Of a stretch of DNA of 64,000 bases, positions 1 through 8,690 are shown one piece after another. The notes below the pieces were generated by a model, which was given only the letters and a program-made list of their open reading frames with translations, was not told where the DNA came from and did not search any database. Position numbers and translations under genes: made by a program. Within the stretch, counting starts at the first letter, position 1. Every line of letters starts with the position of its first letter. The DNA is from UBA6197 sp047638075 (GTDB lineage Bacteria; Pseudomonadota; Alphaproteobacteria; Rhodobacterales; Rhodobacteraceae), in contig NZ_JBLJBV010000036.1 of assembly GCF_047638075.1 (NCBI RefSeq), forward strand, positions 14,217 to 78,216, read 5' to 3'.

Positions 1-251
1 AACACCTCGCTCATGACCTTGCCGATCTGACGTGGCGGAAAGTTGACTACCGCCAACACCTGCCGCCCGACCAGATCTTGGCAGCGGTAATGCGTGGTGA
101 TCTGTGCCGATGACCGTTTTTCGCCAATTTCGGGGCCAAAATCAATCCATAGCTTGTAGGCGGGTTTGCGCGCCTCGGGGAATGGTTCGGCGCGGGTGAT
201 GCATCCGACGCGGATATCGACCTTCTGGAAATCATCAAAGGTAATGGTCAT
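1..251 (-). CDS. csaA: tRNA-binding domain protein, CsaA-like (3' part cut by window edge)
   Basis: The minus strand reads MTITFDDFQKVDIRVG from the ATG at 251-249 and stays open to the window edge, giving about 83 residues of a family usually near 110. The N-terminal VDIRVG stretch, the ...YKLWIDFG strand and the later VVNFPPRQIG strand match the CsaA/tRNA-binding OB fold, a small dimeric protein described as an export-related chaperone that also binds tRNA. The ATG overlaps the stop of proC by 4 bp (ATGA), so the two are probably translationally coupled. The C-terminus lies outside the window. The family assignment is good; the precise role is inferred from the family. Confidence 0.8.
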   Translation of the reverse strand, partial: MTITFDDFQKVDIRVGCITRAEPFPEARKPAYKLWIDFGPEIGEKRSSAQITTHYRCQDLVGRQVLAVVNFPPRQIGKVMSEV

Positions 252-1060
252 TTGCCCAGTTCCCGCCCGCGATCTGCCGCCGCCTTCACCGCGCGCCGCA
301 ACAGCGCCGAAAAGCCCGTCGCAGGGTCCATCAACACGGCCAGGGCCGCCGCAGTGGTTCCCCCCGGCGAGGTCACGTTGACACGCAGCTGGGCGGGGGT
401 TTCATCGCTGGCTTCGGCCAACGCCCCCGCACCGGCGACAGTGGCGCGGGCCAATTGCAGCGCCAGCGCGGGTGAAAGCCCCTGATCTTCGCCTGCCGCA
501 GCCAGCGTTTCAATCAAATGGAACACATAGGCCGGACCGGACCCAGAAACGGCGGTGACGGCATCCATTTGATGCTCGCCCTCCAGCCGCACGACCTGCC
601 CGACGGCTGATAAAAGCCCCTCGGCCAGCGCAAGATCAGCCTCTGTGGCGACGGTATTGCCGCAAATGGCCGTGATACCACGCCCTATTGCTGCAGGCGT
701 ATTGGGCATCGCGCGCACGAGCGGCGTCGCCGCCCCCAAAACCGCCTCATAGGTGGCTATCGTCGTGCCGGCCGCCACGGCCACAAACAAGGTGTCGCCC
801 CCCCCCATTGCCGCAATAGCGGGCAATGCGGCCCCCATCATCTGCGGCTTGACCGCCACCAGCACTACTGCGGGCGATGCGGGTAGGGACGCGTTCACAT
901 GCACCCCCTGCACCAAAAGCCACTCGGAGGGGTTTGGATCAATCACCCAGACCGAGGCGGGCGAAAGCCCCCGCCCCAGCCAGCCCGACAGCATCGCAGA
1001 GCCCATCTTGCCGCAACCCAGAAGCACCAGCCCGCGCGCTGAAATATCATGAAAGTCCAT
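248..1060 (-). CDS. proC: Pyrroline-5-carboxylate reductase
   Basis: This 270-residue protein has the family's usual length. It should reduce 1-pyrroline-5-carboxylate to L-proline with NAD(P)H in the cytosol, the last step of proline synthesis. The N-terminal Rossmann motif LLGCGKMGSAMLSGW (about residues 13-27) is present. The C-terminal dimer and substrate domain carries the ProC signature around AVSGSGPAYVFHLIETLAAA and a ...NVTSPGGTTAAAL stretch. The ATG at 1060 has an AAAGGGG ribosome site 6 bp upstream. It lies 27 bp downstream of the YbjN gene and overlaps the csaA-like gene, forming a three-gene minus-strand unit. Confidence 0.95.
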   Translation of the reverse strand: MDFHDISARGLVLLGCGKMGSAMLSGWLGRGLSPASVWVIDPNPSEWLLVQGVHVNASLPASPAVVLVAVKPQMMGAALPAIAAMGGGDTLFVAVAAGTTIATYEAVLGAATPLVRAMPNTPAAIGRGITAICGNTVATEADLALAEGLLSAVGQVVRLEGEHQMDAVTAVSGSGPAYVFHLIETLAAAGEDQGLSPALALQLARATVAGAGALAEASDETPAQLRVNVTSPGGTTAAALAVLMDPATGFSALLRRAVKAAADRGRELGK

Positions 1061-1087
1061 GCCATCCCCTTTCGTTAGGAAAGAAGA

Positions 1088-1591
1088 TTAGGCGCGACCG
1101 TAGGCCTCGGCAATGGCAACCTGCATTGCAGACTCGGGCGACTCATTCCCCCAGCAGGTCAGCTGAAACGCCGGATAGAACCGCTCGGCCGCCTGCACCG
1201 CCGCGCTGATAAGCCGGTCAATCTGCTCGGGGCAGGCCATTTGACCCCCCGACAGCACCAGCCCATAGCGCCAGACCATCAGCCGCTGTTCGGGCCAATA
1301 GGTAAACGCCCCGGTCCAGACCTGATCGTTGGCGCGGTTCAACAGATCGTAAAGCGCGGGCAGACGGTCGCTTGGCGGGTCCATCTCGAAGGTGGAGATC
1401 AGCCGCAGCGTTTCATCCTGCGCCGACCACGCCAATGTCAGCGAATAGGTCCGCCACTGCCCCTCAAGCGCCATGGCGATCTGGTCATCCGCAACCCGGT
1501 CAAAGTCCCATTCGTGATGCGCGGCAAGCGTTTCGACAACGTCGATTGGATGCAGATCATCAGAGTAGAGGAAATCCTCACTTAGCGCCAT
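1088..1591 (-). CDS. YbjN domain-containing protein
   Basis: This 167-residue cytosolic protein has the alpha/beta pattern of the YbjN family, whose fold resembles type III secretion chaperones and whose biochemical role is unsettled. A family-like N-terminus (LHPIDVVETLAAHHEWDFDR), a central ISTFEMDPPSDRLPALYDLLNRAN segment and a C-terminal FYPAFQLTCWG stretch support the call. CAGGAG lies 7-8 bp before the ATG at 1591. In alphaproteobacteria this family often precedes proC, as it does here. No signal peptide or membrane segment is seen. Confidence 0.82.
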   Translation of the reverse strand: MALSEDFLYSDDLHPIDVVETLAAHHEWDFDRVADDQIAMALEGQWRTYSLTLAWSAQDETLRLISTFEMDPPSDRLPALYDLLNRANDQVWTGAFTYWPEQRLMVWRYGLVLSGGQMACPEQIDRLISAAVQAAERFYPAFQLTCWGNESPESAMQVAIAEAYGRA

Positions 1592-1852
1592 GTCTGCTCT
1601 CCTGCTTGTCTTGGCCCCTTGGGGTGGGGTCCAAGGCTAGATGTAACCACAAGGATCGGCGGCTGTTCACCTATCCATAACTATATATGGTGGGCACATT
1701 GGCGGGCACTGTAAAGGGAATACTCCGCCTTTTCTGCGGCCAAGGCGCAGAAAGCTGGGGAAAACTCTGCCAGATGGCGCCTTATGACAGGTTTGCGGGG
1801 TAGCAAGGGGGGATGGGGGTGCTTGCGCCGCCCTGAAAACGGGGGGCTATTG

Positions 1853-2284
1853 TCAGGCCTTATCATCCGACTTTAGGGCCGCGATGATCATTGCCCCGAT
1901 CGCCAGGCCCGAAATGACAAGCGCAGCCGCAGATCGACGCCGTAACAGGCGGGGCAGCGCCGCCAAAACCGCCACAGTCGCTTTGCGACGGGCTTCAGAC
2001 TGGTCAATCGCAGCGCGCACGCGTTGTAATCGCGTGCGCCGTTTCAGCACCGCCAGCAGGACAAAAGCCACGATGATGATCACCAGCGCCACGATGAACA
2101 GCGCCGTCGCCATACCCCAAAGCGGCGCCAGCACCGTGACAAGCCCCGCAATGCACACCACCCATGCCGTAAGGGCCAGCAATGCGACCATCGCCAGAAT
2201 CGCCGCATTGCCGACTGCATCACGAAGGCGATTTGAAACACCTTGGGACAGTGATGTTAAAATGTCGTTTATCGGGTTTCGCAT
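1853..2284 (-). CDS. Phage-holin-family (holin superfamily III-like) membrane protein
   Basis: This is a 143-residue inner-membrane protein. Two long adjacent hydrophobic segments (about residues 27-50 and 55-80) are followed by a basic stretch (LKRRTRLQRVRAA) and a third short hydrophobic segment near the C-terminus (AALVISGLAIGAMIIAAL). This matches chromosomal proteins annotated as phage holin family; the name does not imply a prophage, and none is visible. It follows the DUF883 gene by 8 bp on the same strand. Such pairs are common in alphaproteobacteria and are usually linked to envelope or stress functions, which is an inference. Confidence 0.75.
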   Translation of the reverse strand: MRNPINDILTSLSQGVSNRLRDAVGNAAILAMVALLALTAWVVCIAGLVTVLAPLWGMATALFIVALVIIIVAFVLLAVLKRRTRLQRVRAAIDQSEARRKATVAVLAALPRLLRRRSAAALVISGLAIGAMIIAALKSDDKA

Positions 2285-2292
2285 TTCAAGGC

Positions 2293-2643
2293 TCAGTCGT
2301 GGTTACGCCGCACCAGCATCGCAATCACCAGCCCAAGGCCCAGCGCCCCCAAGAACCACTGAAGGGGGTTTTCTTGAACATTGGCCTTCATGTTCTTTTC
2401 CAATTTCGCCACCTGCTTGCTTAATTTTTTCACGGCGCGGCGCGATTCGGTCAACATTTCTTCCGTAAAATCGCTGGCGTCGATTTGCAAACCATCTGCG
2501 CGTGCCTTTCCGTATTTACCCAAGGTCTTGGTCAGCGCGGCAATGTCCTTGCGGATGTCGGCCATATCGGCCCGGATTTCTTCTTCATAGGCAGAAAAGT
2601 CTGCTTGTGTGTCAGGTTTGGATTCTGCTCCAGCGGTCGCCAT
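2293..2643 (-). CDS. DUF883/ElaB-YqjD-like membrane-anchored protein
   Basis: This 116-residue protein has a soluble helical N-terminal region rich in charge (residues 15-85, likely coiled coil) and a single C-terminal membrane segment (WFLGALGLGLVIAMLV) ending in RRNHD. This is the layout of the ElaB/YqjD family of tail-anchored, ribosome-associated proteins. AGGAG is 7 nt before the ATG at 2643, which favours it over the ATG at 2649 and over more upstream starts. It is probably co-transcribed with the following holin-like gene. The role is inferred from the family only. Confidence 0.78.
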   Translation of the reverse strand: MATAGAESKPDTQADFSAYEEEIRADMADIRKDIAALTKTLGKYGKARADGLQIDASDFTEEMLTESRRAVKKLSKQVAKLEKNMKANVQENPLQWFLGALGLGLVIAMLVRRNHD

Positions 2644-2845
2644 GTCCATTCTCCTCTTGGTTTGCCTATCCAACGCATCAGGGGGCAACTGGTTCCACCC
2701 TGCCCAAACTAAAGGCTATCATCTTGCAAGTGAGGCCACATTGATACCTGTCAATAACATATCGGCCACAAAGGCCCATAATGACCCCGGCCCCCGGACA
2801 TGGCAGCCGCATCCTGAAATTTGCGTACAATAACATGGTAACCAA

Positions 2846-4396
2846 ATGAACAAACAATCACAGGCCGAGGTTATCGCCTTCCTGTCGGAAAAGATGAACT
2901 TACCGGGGCACGAACCCGTTGACGTTATTCACACCCATGGCGCGGTCATATTTTTAAGCGGCACCAATGCGTACAAGATCAAGCGTGACGTGCGGTATGA
3001 TTATCTGGATTTTTCGACATTGCAAAAACGCCACGACGTGCTGTTGCGAGAGTTGGAGCTGAACGCGCCCGCTGCCCCCCTTATCTATCGTGACGTGATT
3101 GCCGTGACGCGTGACGATTCGGGCCAACTACAGCTTTCCGGCGCCGGCAAAGTGGTGGAATGGGTGCTTTGGATGCGCCGCTTTGATGCCGCCGACGAGT
3201 TGGAGAATGTGGCCGCGCGGGGCGCGATTGATGATCCAATGGCCGCATCGCTGGGCAAGATCATCGCACAGTATCACAGCACGGCGATGCCCCGCACAAA
3301 GATTTCCGGGTCAGATCTGATCAGCGCCATTCTGGACGAATTGAGCACCGCCTTTGCGACCATGACAGAGGATCTGGGGTCTGATCAGGTTGCGAAGTAT
3401 CGACTGGCCGCTGATCACGCATTTCGCACTATCCGCGCCACCCTGGATACCCGCGGCAAGAATGGCCATGTGCGGCGCTGTCACGGCGATCTTCATTTGC
3501 GCAACATCGTGCTGATTGACGGGGTGCCAACCCTGTTTGATGCGCTGGAATTTGATGAAACGCTGGGTACCTGCGATGTGCTTTATGATCTGGCATTCTT
3601 GTTGATGGATCTGCACCGCAAGGGGCTGGAAAGGGCCTCCAACATCGTGCTGAACAGCTATCTGTCAAAGACTGCGGGCAAGGATCATCTTGCAGATCTG
3701 GCCGTCTTGCCATTGTTCCAAAGCGTTCGTGCCGCAATTCGGGCAATGGTCGCGGTGCAAACGGCACATTTCACCCCTGACAACGCCGCGCTTTTACGCG
3801 AAGCGCGCAGCCATCTGAAAAGCGCGCTGGCCTATCTTGCCCCTGCCCCCCCACAATTGGTCGCGGTTGGTGGGCTTTCCGGCACGGGCAAGACGGTGCT
3901 GGCCGCGGCGTTGGCCCCATTGATCGGTGCGGCACCGGGGGCGGTGCATCTGCGCAGCGACCTTGAACGCAAGGCCCTGTTTGGCAAGGCGCCCCTTACC
4001 CGCTTGCCACAATCGGCCTACGAAGCCGGGACAAACAGGCGTGTTTACGACATCATGCGCAGCAAGGCACATGACATTCTTTCCGGCGGGCATAGCGTGA
4101 TCCTGGACGCCACCTGGCTGAATGAGGATGAACGCGCAACCCTGCCCGCACTGGCCAAACAGGTTGGCGCCCAATTTATCGGCCTATGGCTGACGGCAGA
4201 CACTGAACTGCTGCAAAGGCGGGTCAAGGCCCGCCGCAAAGATGCCTCTGATGCCGATGCAGCCGTCGTCTTGCAACAAAGCACAGAGGTGGCCCTTCCG
4301 GCCGCATGGCAGCAGATCGACGCCTCTGGCGGGGTTGGCGATACCTGTCATAAGGCGCAGCGTATCTTGGCCCGGATTTCACGACCCAAGGCTTGA
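2846..4396 (+). CDS. Bifunctional aminoglycoside-phosphotransferase-like / P-loop kinase protein
   Basis: This 516-residue cytosolic protein is made of two kinase-like halves. The N-terminal half has the phosphotransferase catalytic loop HGDLHLRN (about residues 213-220) followed by FDALEFDE in the metal-binding position. The C-terminal half has a Walker A motif GGLSGTGKT (about 342-350) and ends as a zeta-toxin/gluconokinase-like P-loop domain (VILDATWLNEDER). The same COG2187-COG0645 fusion is widespread in proteobacteria with no settled substrate. It stands alone on the plus strand, between the divergent DUF883 gene and the convergent phaC. It should not be read as an antibiotic-resistance gene on this evidence. 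Confidence 0.85.
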   Translation: MNKQSQAEVIAFLSEKMNLPGHEPVDVIHTHGAVIFLSGTNAYKIKRDVRYDYLDFSTLQKRHDVLLRELELNAPAAPLIYRDVIAVTRDDSGQLQLSGAGKVVEWVLWMRRFDAADELENVAARGAIDDPMAASLGKIIAQYHSTAMPRTKISGSDLISAILDELSTAFATMTEDLGSDQVAKYRLAADHAFRTIRATLDTRGKNGHVRRCHGDLHLRNIVLIDGVPTLFDALEFDETLGTCDVLYDLAFLLMDLHRKGLERASNIVLNSYLSKTAGKDHLADLAVLPLFQSVRAAIRAMVAVQTAHFTPDNAALLREARSHLKSALAYLAPAPPQLVAVGGLSGTGKTVLAAALAPLIGAAPGAVHLRSDLERKALFGKAPLTRLPQSAYEAGTNRRVYDIMRSKAHDILSGGHSVILDATWLNEDERATLPALAKQVGAQFIGLWLTADTELLQRRVKARRKDASDADAAVVLQQSTEVALPAAWQQIDASGGVGDTCHKAQRILARISRPKA

Positions 4397-4460
4397 ACAC
4401 GCATCCCATCGCCAACCGCAGGTCGAAACCATCCGCGCGGGGGGCGGTCTTTGGCACCGA

Positions 4461-6341
4461 TCATCTTTGAAAGACATAGGTGCCCGGCGCATCGGTCAGA
4501 GGGCTGGTTTGGCCTGTTACGGTGCCCATGGGTGGCGGATTTCGTGATCCCCCGCCATGATGACGCAGCCAGATCGCCAGCTCTGGCCACCAAGAGCCCG
4601 CCATGACGGGCGTCTTTACGCGCCAATCTTCGGGCATCTCATGCCGGGCCTTATCTGGCGCCGCTGCAATTTGATAAAGCGCCCCATCTTTTTCGGGATC
4701 GCTTACAATCCCGTCGATATGCCCGCCGGATGTCAGCACAAAGGTAAGATCGGCATTTGTCAGCAGATGCAACTTGTAGACGGATTGCCATGGCGCCACA
4801 TAGTCATCAAAGGCCAGAACGCAGAACATCGGAACAGAGATGTCACTGATTTTGACCGCCGTGCCCCCCACCTCATAACGGCCCTGCGCCAATTCGTTAT
4901 CAAGAACGATGTGGCGCAGATATTCACTTTGCATCCGGTACGGCAAGCGGGTCGCATCGGCGCTCCACGCGGCAAGGTCAGTCATCGAATGGCGTCTGCC
5001 CATCAGATAATCGCTGACATACTGGGGCCAAATGGAATCTCGCGATTGTAAGATCTTGAACGCGTCAACCATCTGCTTGGTGTCCAGATACCCCTGACCC
5101 GACATCAGATGCTCAAGAAAAGTGACGTTGTGTTCATTGATCAAAAGCTGAGATTCACCCGGATCCTCAAAATCCGTCTGAGTAGCAAAAAGCGTCATTG
5201 TCTTTAGGCGCTGATCCTTGTCGCGCGCCATCTGCGCCGCCTTGGCAGACAAAAGCGTACCGCCAAGACAGTAACCAACGGCATGAACCTGCGTGTCGGG
5301 CATGATCGCGCCAATGGCGTCCAGCGCCTGACCAACTGCATCAAGGTAATCGCTCAACCCCAGATCACGATCCGCCGTATCAGGGTTGCGCCAAGAGATC
5401 ATGAAAACCGTAAAACCGTTCCTGACCAAAAAACGCACCAGCGAATTTTCAGGGGACAGGTCGAGAATATAATATTTCATGATCCATGCCGGCACGATCA
5501 TGATCGGCTCGGCGGCGACGCTATCGGTTTGCGGGGCGTATTGGATCAGTTCCAGAAGATGCGTGCGAAAGACCACCTTGCCCGGCGTCACGGCCACATC
5601 GCGGCCCGGCATGTAATTCTCGGCCCCGATCGGGGGTTCGCCCGAAATCTCGCGTTGCCAATCCTCAAGCAGGTATTGCGCGCCACGGATCAGGTTGCCC
5701 CCCCCTTCCCGCATCGTTTGGGCAATCACCTCGGGATTGGTCCAAAGCCCGTTCGACGGTGACACCATGTCAAGCATCTGCCGCGCCACCAAGGATACAA
5801 TCCTGTCATCGCGGCGTGGCATCCCGTCTGGATTATTGGTGGCCTCATGCCACCACCGCTGCGTCAGCCGAAAATTTCGTTGGATCAGATCAAAGGGCCA
5901 GTGTTGCCATTCGGGGGCATCGAACCGGTCATCATGCTTTGGCGGCAAAATCGCCCGATCTGGCGGCGCCTGCGGATGCGGCTGACCCAACGCCACCGCG
6001 TGACGCGCCATTTTTTCCAAAAGCCACCTTTGCTTTTCCGGTGAACTGGCCAAACGCATCCACCAATTCAGAAAGCTGGACGAAAGCCCATCAGCCGCCG
6101 CCCCCATCGTGACCCGCGCAAGATACGCCCTGATCGCGTGCCCCAGTCTTTCCGCATCGGGGTAATCCGGCATGCCCCAACTCGGGCGCGGATCCGTATC
6201 CGGCGAAACAGGATCGGGCGGCGAATCAGAGCCGTGTTTTTCAACGAAAGGGGTGGCGGTTTTTTCCATCGTCTTTTGCAGGCGCTGGATCGGCACGACC
6301 CTATCGGGTGGTGCTTGCTTTTTCTTTCCAGCCGAGGACAT
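4461..6341 (-). CDS. phaC: Class I poly(3-hydroxyalkanoate) polymerase
   Basis: This protein of about 626 residues polymerises (R)-3-hydroxyacyl-CoA into PHA at the granule surface. The lipase-like box GYCLGG holds the catalytic Cys (about residue 358), followed by the Asp in VLAFDDYVAPW and the His in TSGGHIDG, so the triad is complete. The conserved N-terminal PhaC region (PEWQHWPFDLIQRNF) is present. Length and the lack of an adjacent phaE or phaR fit class I. The ATG at 6341 is preferred; an in-frame TTG at 6353 would add four residues. No phaA, phaB, phaZ or phasin gene is adjacent, so the PHA genes are split in this genome. Confidence 0.95.
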   Translation of the reverse strand: MSSAGKKKQAPPDRVVPIQRLQKTMEKTATPFVEKHGSDSPPDPVSPDTDPRPSWGMPDYPDAERLGHAIRAYLARVTMGAAADGLSSSFLNWWMRLASSPEKQRWLLEKMARHAVALGQPHPQAPPDRAILPPKHDDRFDAPEWQHWPFDLIQRNFRLTQRWWHEATNNPDGMPRRDDRIVSLVARQMLDMVSPSNGLWTNPEVIAQTMREGGGNLIRGAQYLLEDWQREISGEPPIGAENYMPGRDVAVTPGKVVFRTHLLELIQYAPQTDSVAAEPIMIVPAWIMKYYILDLSPENSLVRFLVRNGFTVFMISWRNPDTADRDLGLSDYLDAVGQALDAIGAIMPDTQVHAVGYCLGGTLLSAKAAQMARDKDQRLKTMTLFATQTDFEDPGESQLLINEHNVTFLEHLMSGQGYLDTKQMVDAFKILQSRDSIWPQYVSDYLMGRRHSMTDLAAWSADATRLPYRMQSEYLRHIVLDNELAQGRYEVGGTAVKISDISVPMFCVLAFDDYVAPWQSVYKLHLLTNADLTFVLTSGGHIDGIVSDPEKDGALYQIAAAPDKARHEMPEDWRVKTPVMAGSWWPELAIWLRHHGGGSRNPPPMGTVTGQTSPLTDAPGTYVFQR

Positions 6342-6780
6342 CGGTTTTTCCAATCATCTTTCAGTTGCTTGCGTTTGGCCAGCCAAGGACGGATCATGGA
6401 TTTTCGGCCTGGATAAGACATCCTCACCACGATGCAGCCTGAGAATTTCGGTCGTTTTCCGTGTCTTTTCCCGGCACCGATACGCTTTGTTAATAAGATA
6501 CCGCCAATTTCAATCTAACGGGGCATTATAATCTTAAAGAGGGATGGCGGATCGACGCACCAGCAATAAACCGCCCCAATTCCTGCCCCTTCGCAGCCAT
6601 GATGCAATCTGCGGATTTTCAGATCGGCTGAACAGGTCGGCTCTTGCGGGTCCTGGCCACCCAAGGGGTAAGATGATCAGGCTTTTCGGCGGGTCAGTCG
6701 TTTGCGCCCGCTCTGGTTCTGCGTCATGCTGCGGTTACGGATCCAAAACGCCACCCTACCGCAGTTACAGGCCCCTCCAG
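6342..6780 (+). other. Intergenic region between divergent phaC and aat
   Basis: This 439-bp stretch separates two divergent genes and should hold both promoters. A frame stays open on the plus strand from 6544 into aat, but its translation (rich in R, S, P, G) does not resemble the Aat N-terminus. The segment 6480-6540 is AT-rich and contains a TATAAT at 6527-6532 that reads nearly the same on both strands. No convincing -35 box pairs with it. No gene or RNA was recognised. Confidence 0.4.
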
Positions 6781-7422
6781 ATGACCTCCTCCACGTTGTC
6801 GCCACAAATGTTGCTCGCTGGCTATTCGCAGGGCGTTTTTCCCATGGCCATGTCGTGTGACGACGATCAGCTTTATTGGTTCGACCCAAAATTACGCGGC
6901 ATTATCCCGTTGGAGGGCTTTCACATCTCGCGCTCCCTCGCCCGAAAAATTCGACGCGCAGCCTTTACGATCCGGACCGATACGGCATTCGACGCCGTTG
7001 TACGCGCCTGCGCGGAGCGGGAAGAAACCTGGATCAACACCCCATTGAAGGCGCTTTACGCCACTCTACACGCGGCCGGTTTTGCCCATTCGCTGGAGGT
7101 TTGGGAAAATGGCACGCTGGTTGGCGGGGTCTTTGGCATCGCAGTGGGGGGGGCCTTTTTTGGCGAGAGCATGTTTTCACGCCGCGTCGATGCATCAAAG
7201 ATCGCGCTGGCCTATCTGGTGGATCGGTTGCAACAGGCCGGGTTTATCCTGTTTGACACACAATACCTTACCCCTCATCTGGCCAGTCTGGGCGGGGTTG
7301 AGGTCACACGGGCCGAGTATCATAAGCGCCTGGTTACAGCCTTGAGGCAGGATGCGGATTTCACCCGACCTGCCCTGCCGGCCCCTCATTCGCTTTTGCA
7401 GCGGATGACCCAAACATCGTAG
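6781..7422 (+). CDS. aat: Leucyl/phenylalanyl-tRNA--protein transferase
   Basis: This 213-residue enzyme transfers Leu or Phe from tRNA to proteins with an N-terminal Arg or Lys, marking them for ClpAP in the N-degron pathway. Family hallmarks are the N-terminal LLAGYSQGVFPMA, WFDPKLRGIIPL, WINTPLKALY, SLEVWENGTLVGGVFGIAVGGAFFGESMFSR and FDTQYLTPHLASLGG. The ATG at 6781 places the conserved LLAGYSQG about ten residues in, as in homologues; longer in-frame starts exist but give unrelated sequence. Its 3' end overlaps the convergent DUF2155 gene by 37 bp. Confidence 0.93.
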   Translation: MTSSTLSPQMLLAGYSQGVFPMAMSCDDDQLYWFDPKLRGIIPLEGFHISRSLARKIRRAAFTIRTDTAFDAVVRACAEREETWINTPLKALYATLHAAGFAHSLEVWENGTLVGGVFGIAVGGAFFGESMFSRRVDASKIALAYLVDRLQQAGFILFDTQYLTPHLASLGGVEVTRAEYHKRLVTALRQDADFTRPALPAPHSLLQRMTQTS

Positions 7423-7742
7423 CGTTGATGATCAAGCGCAGAAAGCGCAGGGCTATCCGCGATCATCCAACCGGAAAAAATCTCGGCGTTCTGCGCACTA
7501 TCAAAGATGGTCAGTCGCGCAAAGGCATTGGACGAAGGATCCTCTGCGGGGAATCGACATTCGTTCAGCGTGACCTGCAATTGACCAAACGCGAGGGTCT
7601 GGCCGACGGACAATTCCAGATCGACCGCGGTTCCCGCAATCTTGTCCAATCCGCGCAGTAACGCACCCCCTGCTTCTGCCATGCCTTGCGCCTCGGCGGT
7701 TCCCGCCAATGCGAGCACCATCAACGCCGCACGGAGTATCAT
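7386..7742 (-). CDS. DUF2155 domain-containing exported protein
   Basis: This 118-residue protein has an N-terminal signal peptide (MILRAALMVLALAGTAEA, likely cleaved after AEA), so it is probably periplasmic. The body LGQLQVTLNECRFPAEDP...SGWMIADSPALSALDHQRYDVWVIRC matches the DUF2155 family, including two conserved Cys that could form a disulfide. The biochemical role is unknown. The ATG overlaps the mlaD stop by 4 bp, completing an NDUFA12-mlaD-DUF2155 unit that is conserved in alphaproteobacteria. The 3' end runs 37 bp into aat on the opposite strand. Confidence 0.85.
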   Translation of the reverse strand: MILRAALMVLALAGTAEAQGMAEAGGALLRGLDKIAGTAVDLELSVGQTLAFGQLQVTLNECRFPAEDPSSNAFARLTIFDSAQNAEIFSGWMIADSPALSALDHQRYDVWVIRCKSE

Positions 7743-8209
7743 TTCGGTGCCTCTGCGGCAGGTGCGGCTGCGGGGCCATCGACAAATTTCATCATCAGGG
7801 AAATCACACTGACTGCACCTTGCGTATCCTCAATCTCATCCCCGGCAGCAAGGTTTTCAAAACTTCCCCCCGGTTGCAGTTCAATGAATGCGCCCCCCAA
7901 CAGCCCCTCTGACGACACGAGAATGGCCGAGTCTTGCGGCAAAACAACGTTCTTTTTGATGGATACCGTCGCATCGGCAAAAAATGTCTGGGGGTTAAGC
8001 GAAAGCGACGTGACGGTTCCAACCTTGACCCCGGCAAGCCTGACATCGGTGCCAATCGTGACCCCCTCAACGGATCGAAAAGAGGCACGCAATTCATAGC
8101 TGTCAGCCTCGCGGCCAAGCCCAACGCCCTGACCCACCCACACCAGAAAACCCAGCGCGACCGCCAGAACGGCGGCCCCTGCCAGCACTTCTGTTGGGCT
8201 TTCACTCAT
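7739..8209 (-). CDS. mlaD: MlaD, phospholipid-transport substrate-binding protein (MCE domain)
   Basis: This 156-residue protein has an N-terminal membrane anchor (VLAGAAVLAVALGFLVWVG) and then one MCE domain (YELRASFRSVEGVTIGTDVRLAGVKVG ... LLGGAFIELQPGG). MlaD forms a hexameric ring at the inner membrane and passes phospholipids between the membranes as part of the MlaFEDB complex. The ATG at 8209 (MSESPTEV) fits the family start; the longer upstream frame lies inside the NDUFA12 gene. It sits 4 bp after NDUFA12 and overlaps DUF2155. The mlaF and mlaE partners are not in this window, as is usual when mlaD travels with NDUFA12. Confidence 0.92.
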   Translation of the reverse strand: MSESPTEVLAGAAVLAVALGFLVWVGQGVGLGREADSYELRASFRSVEGVTIGTDVRLAGVKVGTVTSLSLNPQTFFADATVSIKKNVVLPQDSAILVSSEGLLGGAFIELQPGGSFENLAAGDEIEDTQGAVSVISLMMKFVDGPAAAPAAEAPK

Positions 8210-8213
8210 CGAC

Positions 8214-8588
8214 TTATTCCGGCTGCCAAGCCTCGTAATCGCTCCGCGCCACGGGGGCCGCCTTGCGCAACGTGCCGGTCGGCAAATAGGCACCAGACGT
8301 GCCGGTCAGATTTTCCTTGTGCGGCAATTCCCATGGCTTGCGGACAAGCGGCATCTTGGTCGGTGGCTCATCCCAGGTGAAATGGATCCAGCCATGCCAG
8401 TCAGGCGAAATTCTGCTGGCCTGGCATTCGCCATTGTAAATCACCCAACGGCGTTTGGCATCGCGCGTCTGATAATAGATGTTACCCTGCTCGTCCTCAC
8501 CCACTTTCACGCCCTTGCGCGCGGTGAAGATCTGGGTGCCAAGGGTCTGGCTGTTCCACCAAGTCAAAAGGCGAAGCAGGAATTTCAT
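8214..8588 (-). CDS. NADH:ubiquinone oxidoreductase subunit NDUFA12 family
   Basis: This 124-residue protein resembles the complex I accessory subunit NDUFA12 (B17.2), which in alphaproteobacteria is a supernumerary subunit on the peripheral arm. The signature stretches are TARKGVKVGEDEQGNIYY, RRWVIYNGECQASRISPDWHGWIH and a W-rich C-terminal region ending EAWQPE. A strong GGAGGA site precedes the ATG at 8588. It heads the three-gene unit with mlaD and DUF2155. The main nuo operon is not in the window. Confidence 0.93.
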   Translation of the reverse strand: MKFLLRLLTWWNSQTLGTQIFTARKGVKVGEDEQGNIYYQTRDAKRRWVIYNGECQASRISPDWHGWIHFTWDEPPTKMPLVRKPWELPHKENLTGTSGAYLPTGTLRKAAPVARSDYEAWQPE

Positions 8589-8661
8589 CTTATATCCTCC
8601 GCAGGGTATCGTTGGCCCCTTATAGCGCAGGCGCAGGCAAGGTCCAGCACCTTACCGGGTC

Positions 8662-8688
8662 ATAAAAGGCGGGTGCGACCCCGCCTTC
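8662..8688 (-). terminator. Rho-independent terminator after clpX
   Basis: Read on the minus strand just after the clpX stop, GGCGGG (8685-8680) pairs with CCCGCC (8673-8668) across a 6-nt loop, and TTTTATG follows. This is a short but typical hairpin plus T-run. It separates clpX from the NDUFA12 unit. Confidence 0.7.
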
Positions 8689-8690
8689 CT

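Noticed and set aside
1853..2284. Prophage signal from a holin-family protein
   Set aside because: No other phage genes are present, and this family is commonly chromosomal in proteobacteria.
2846..4396. Aminoglycoside resistance
   Set aside because: The phosphotransferase domain is of the COG2187 type fused to a P-loop kinase, which is a housekeeping family of unknown substrate, not a known resistance enzyme.
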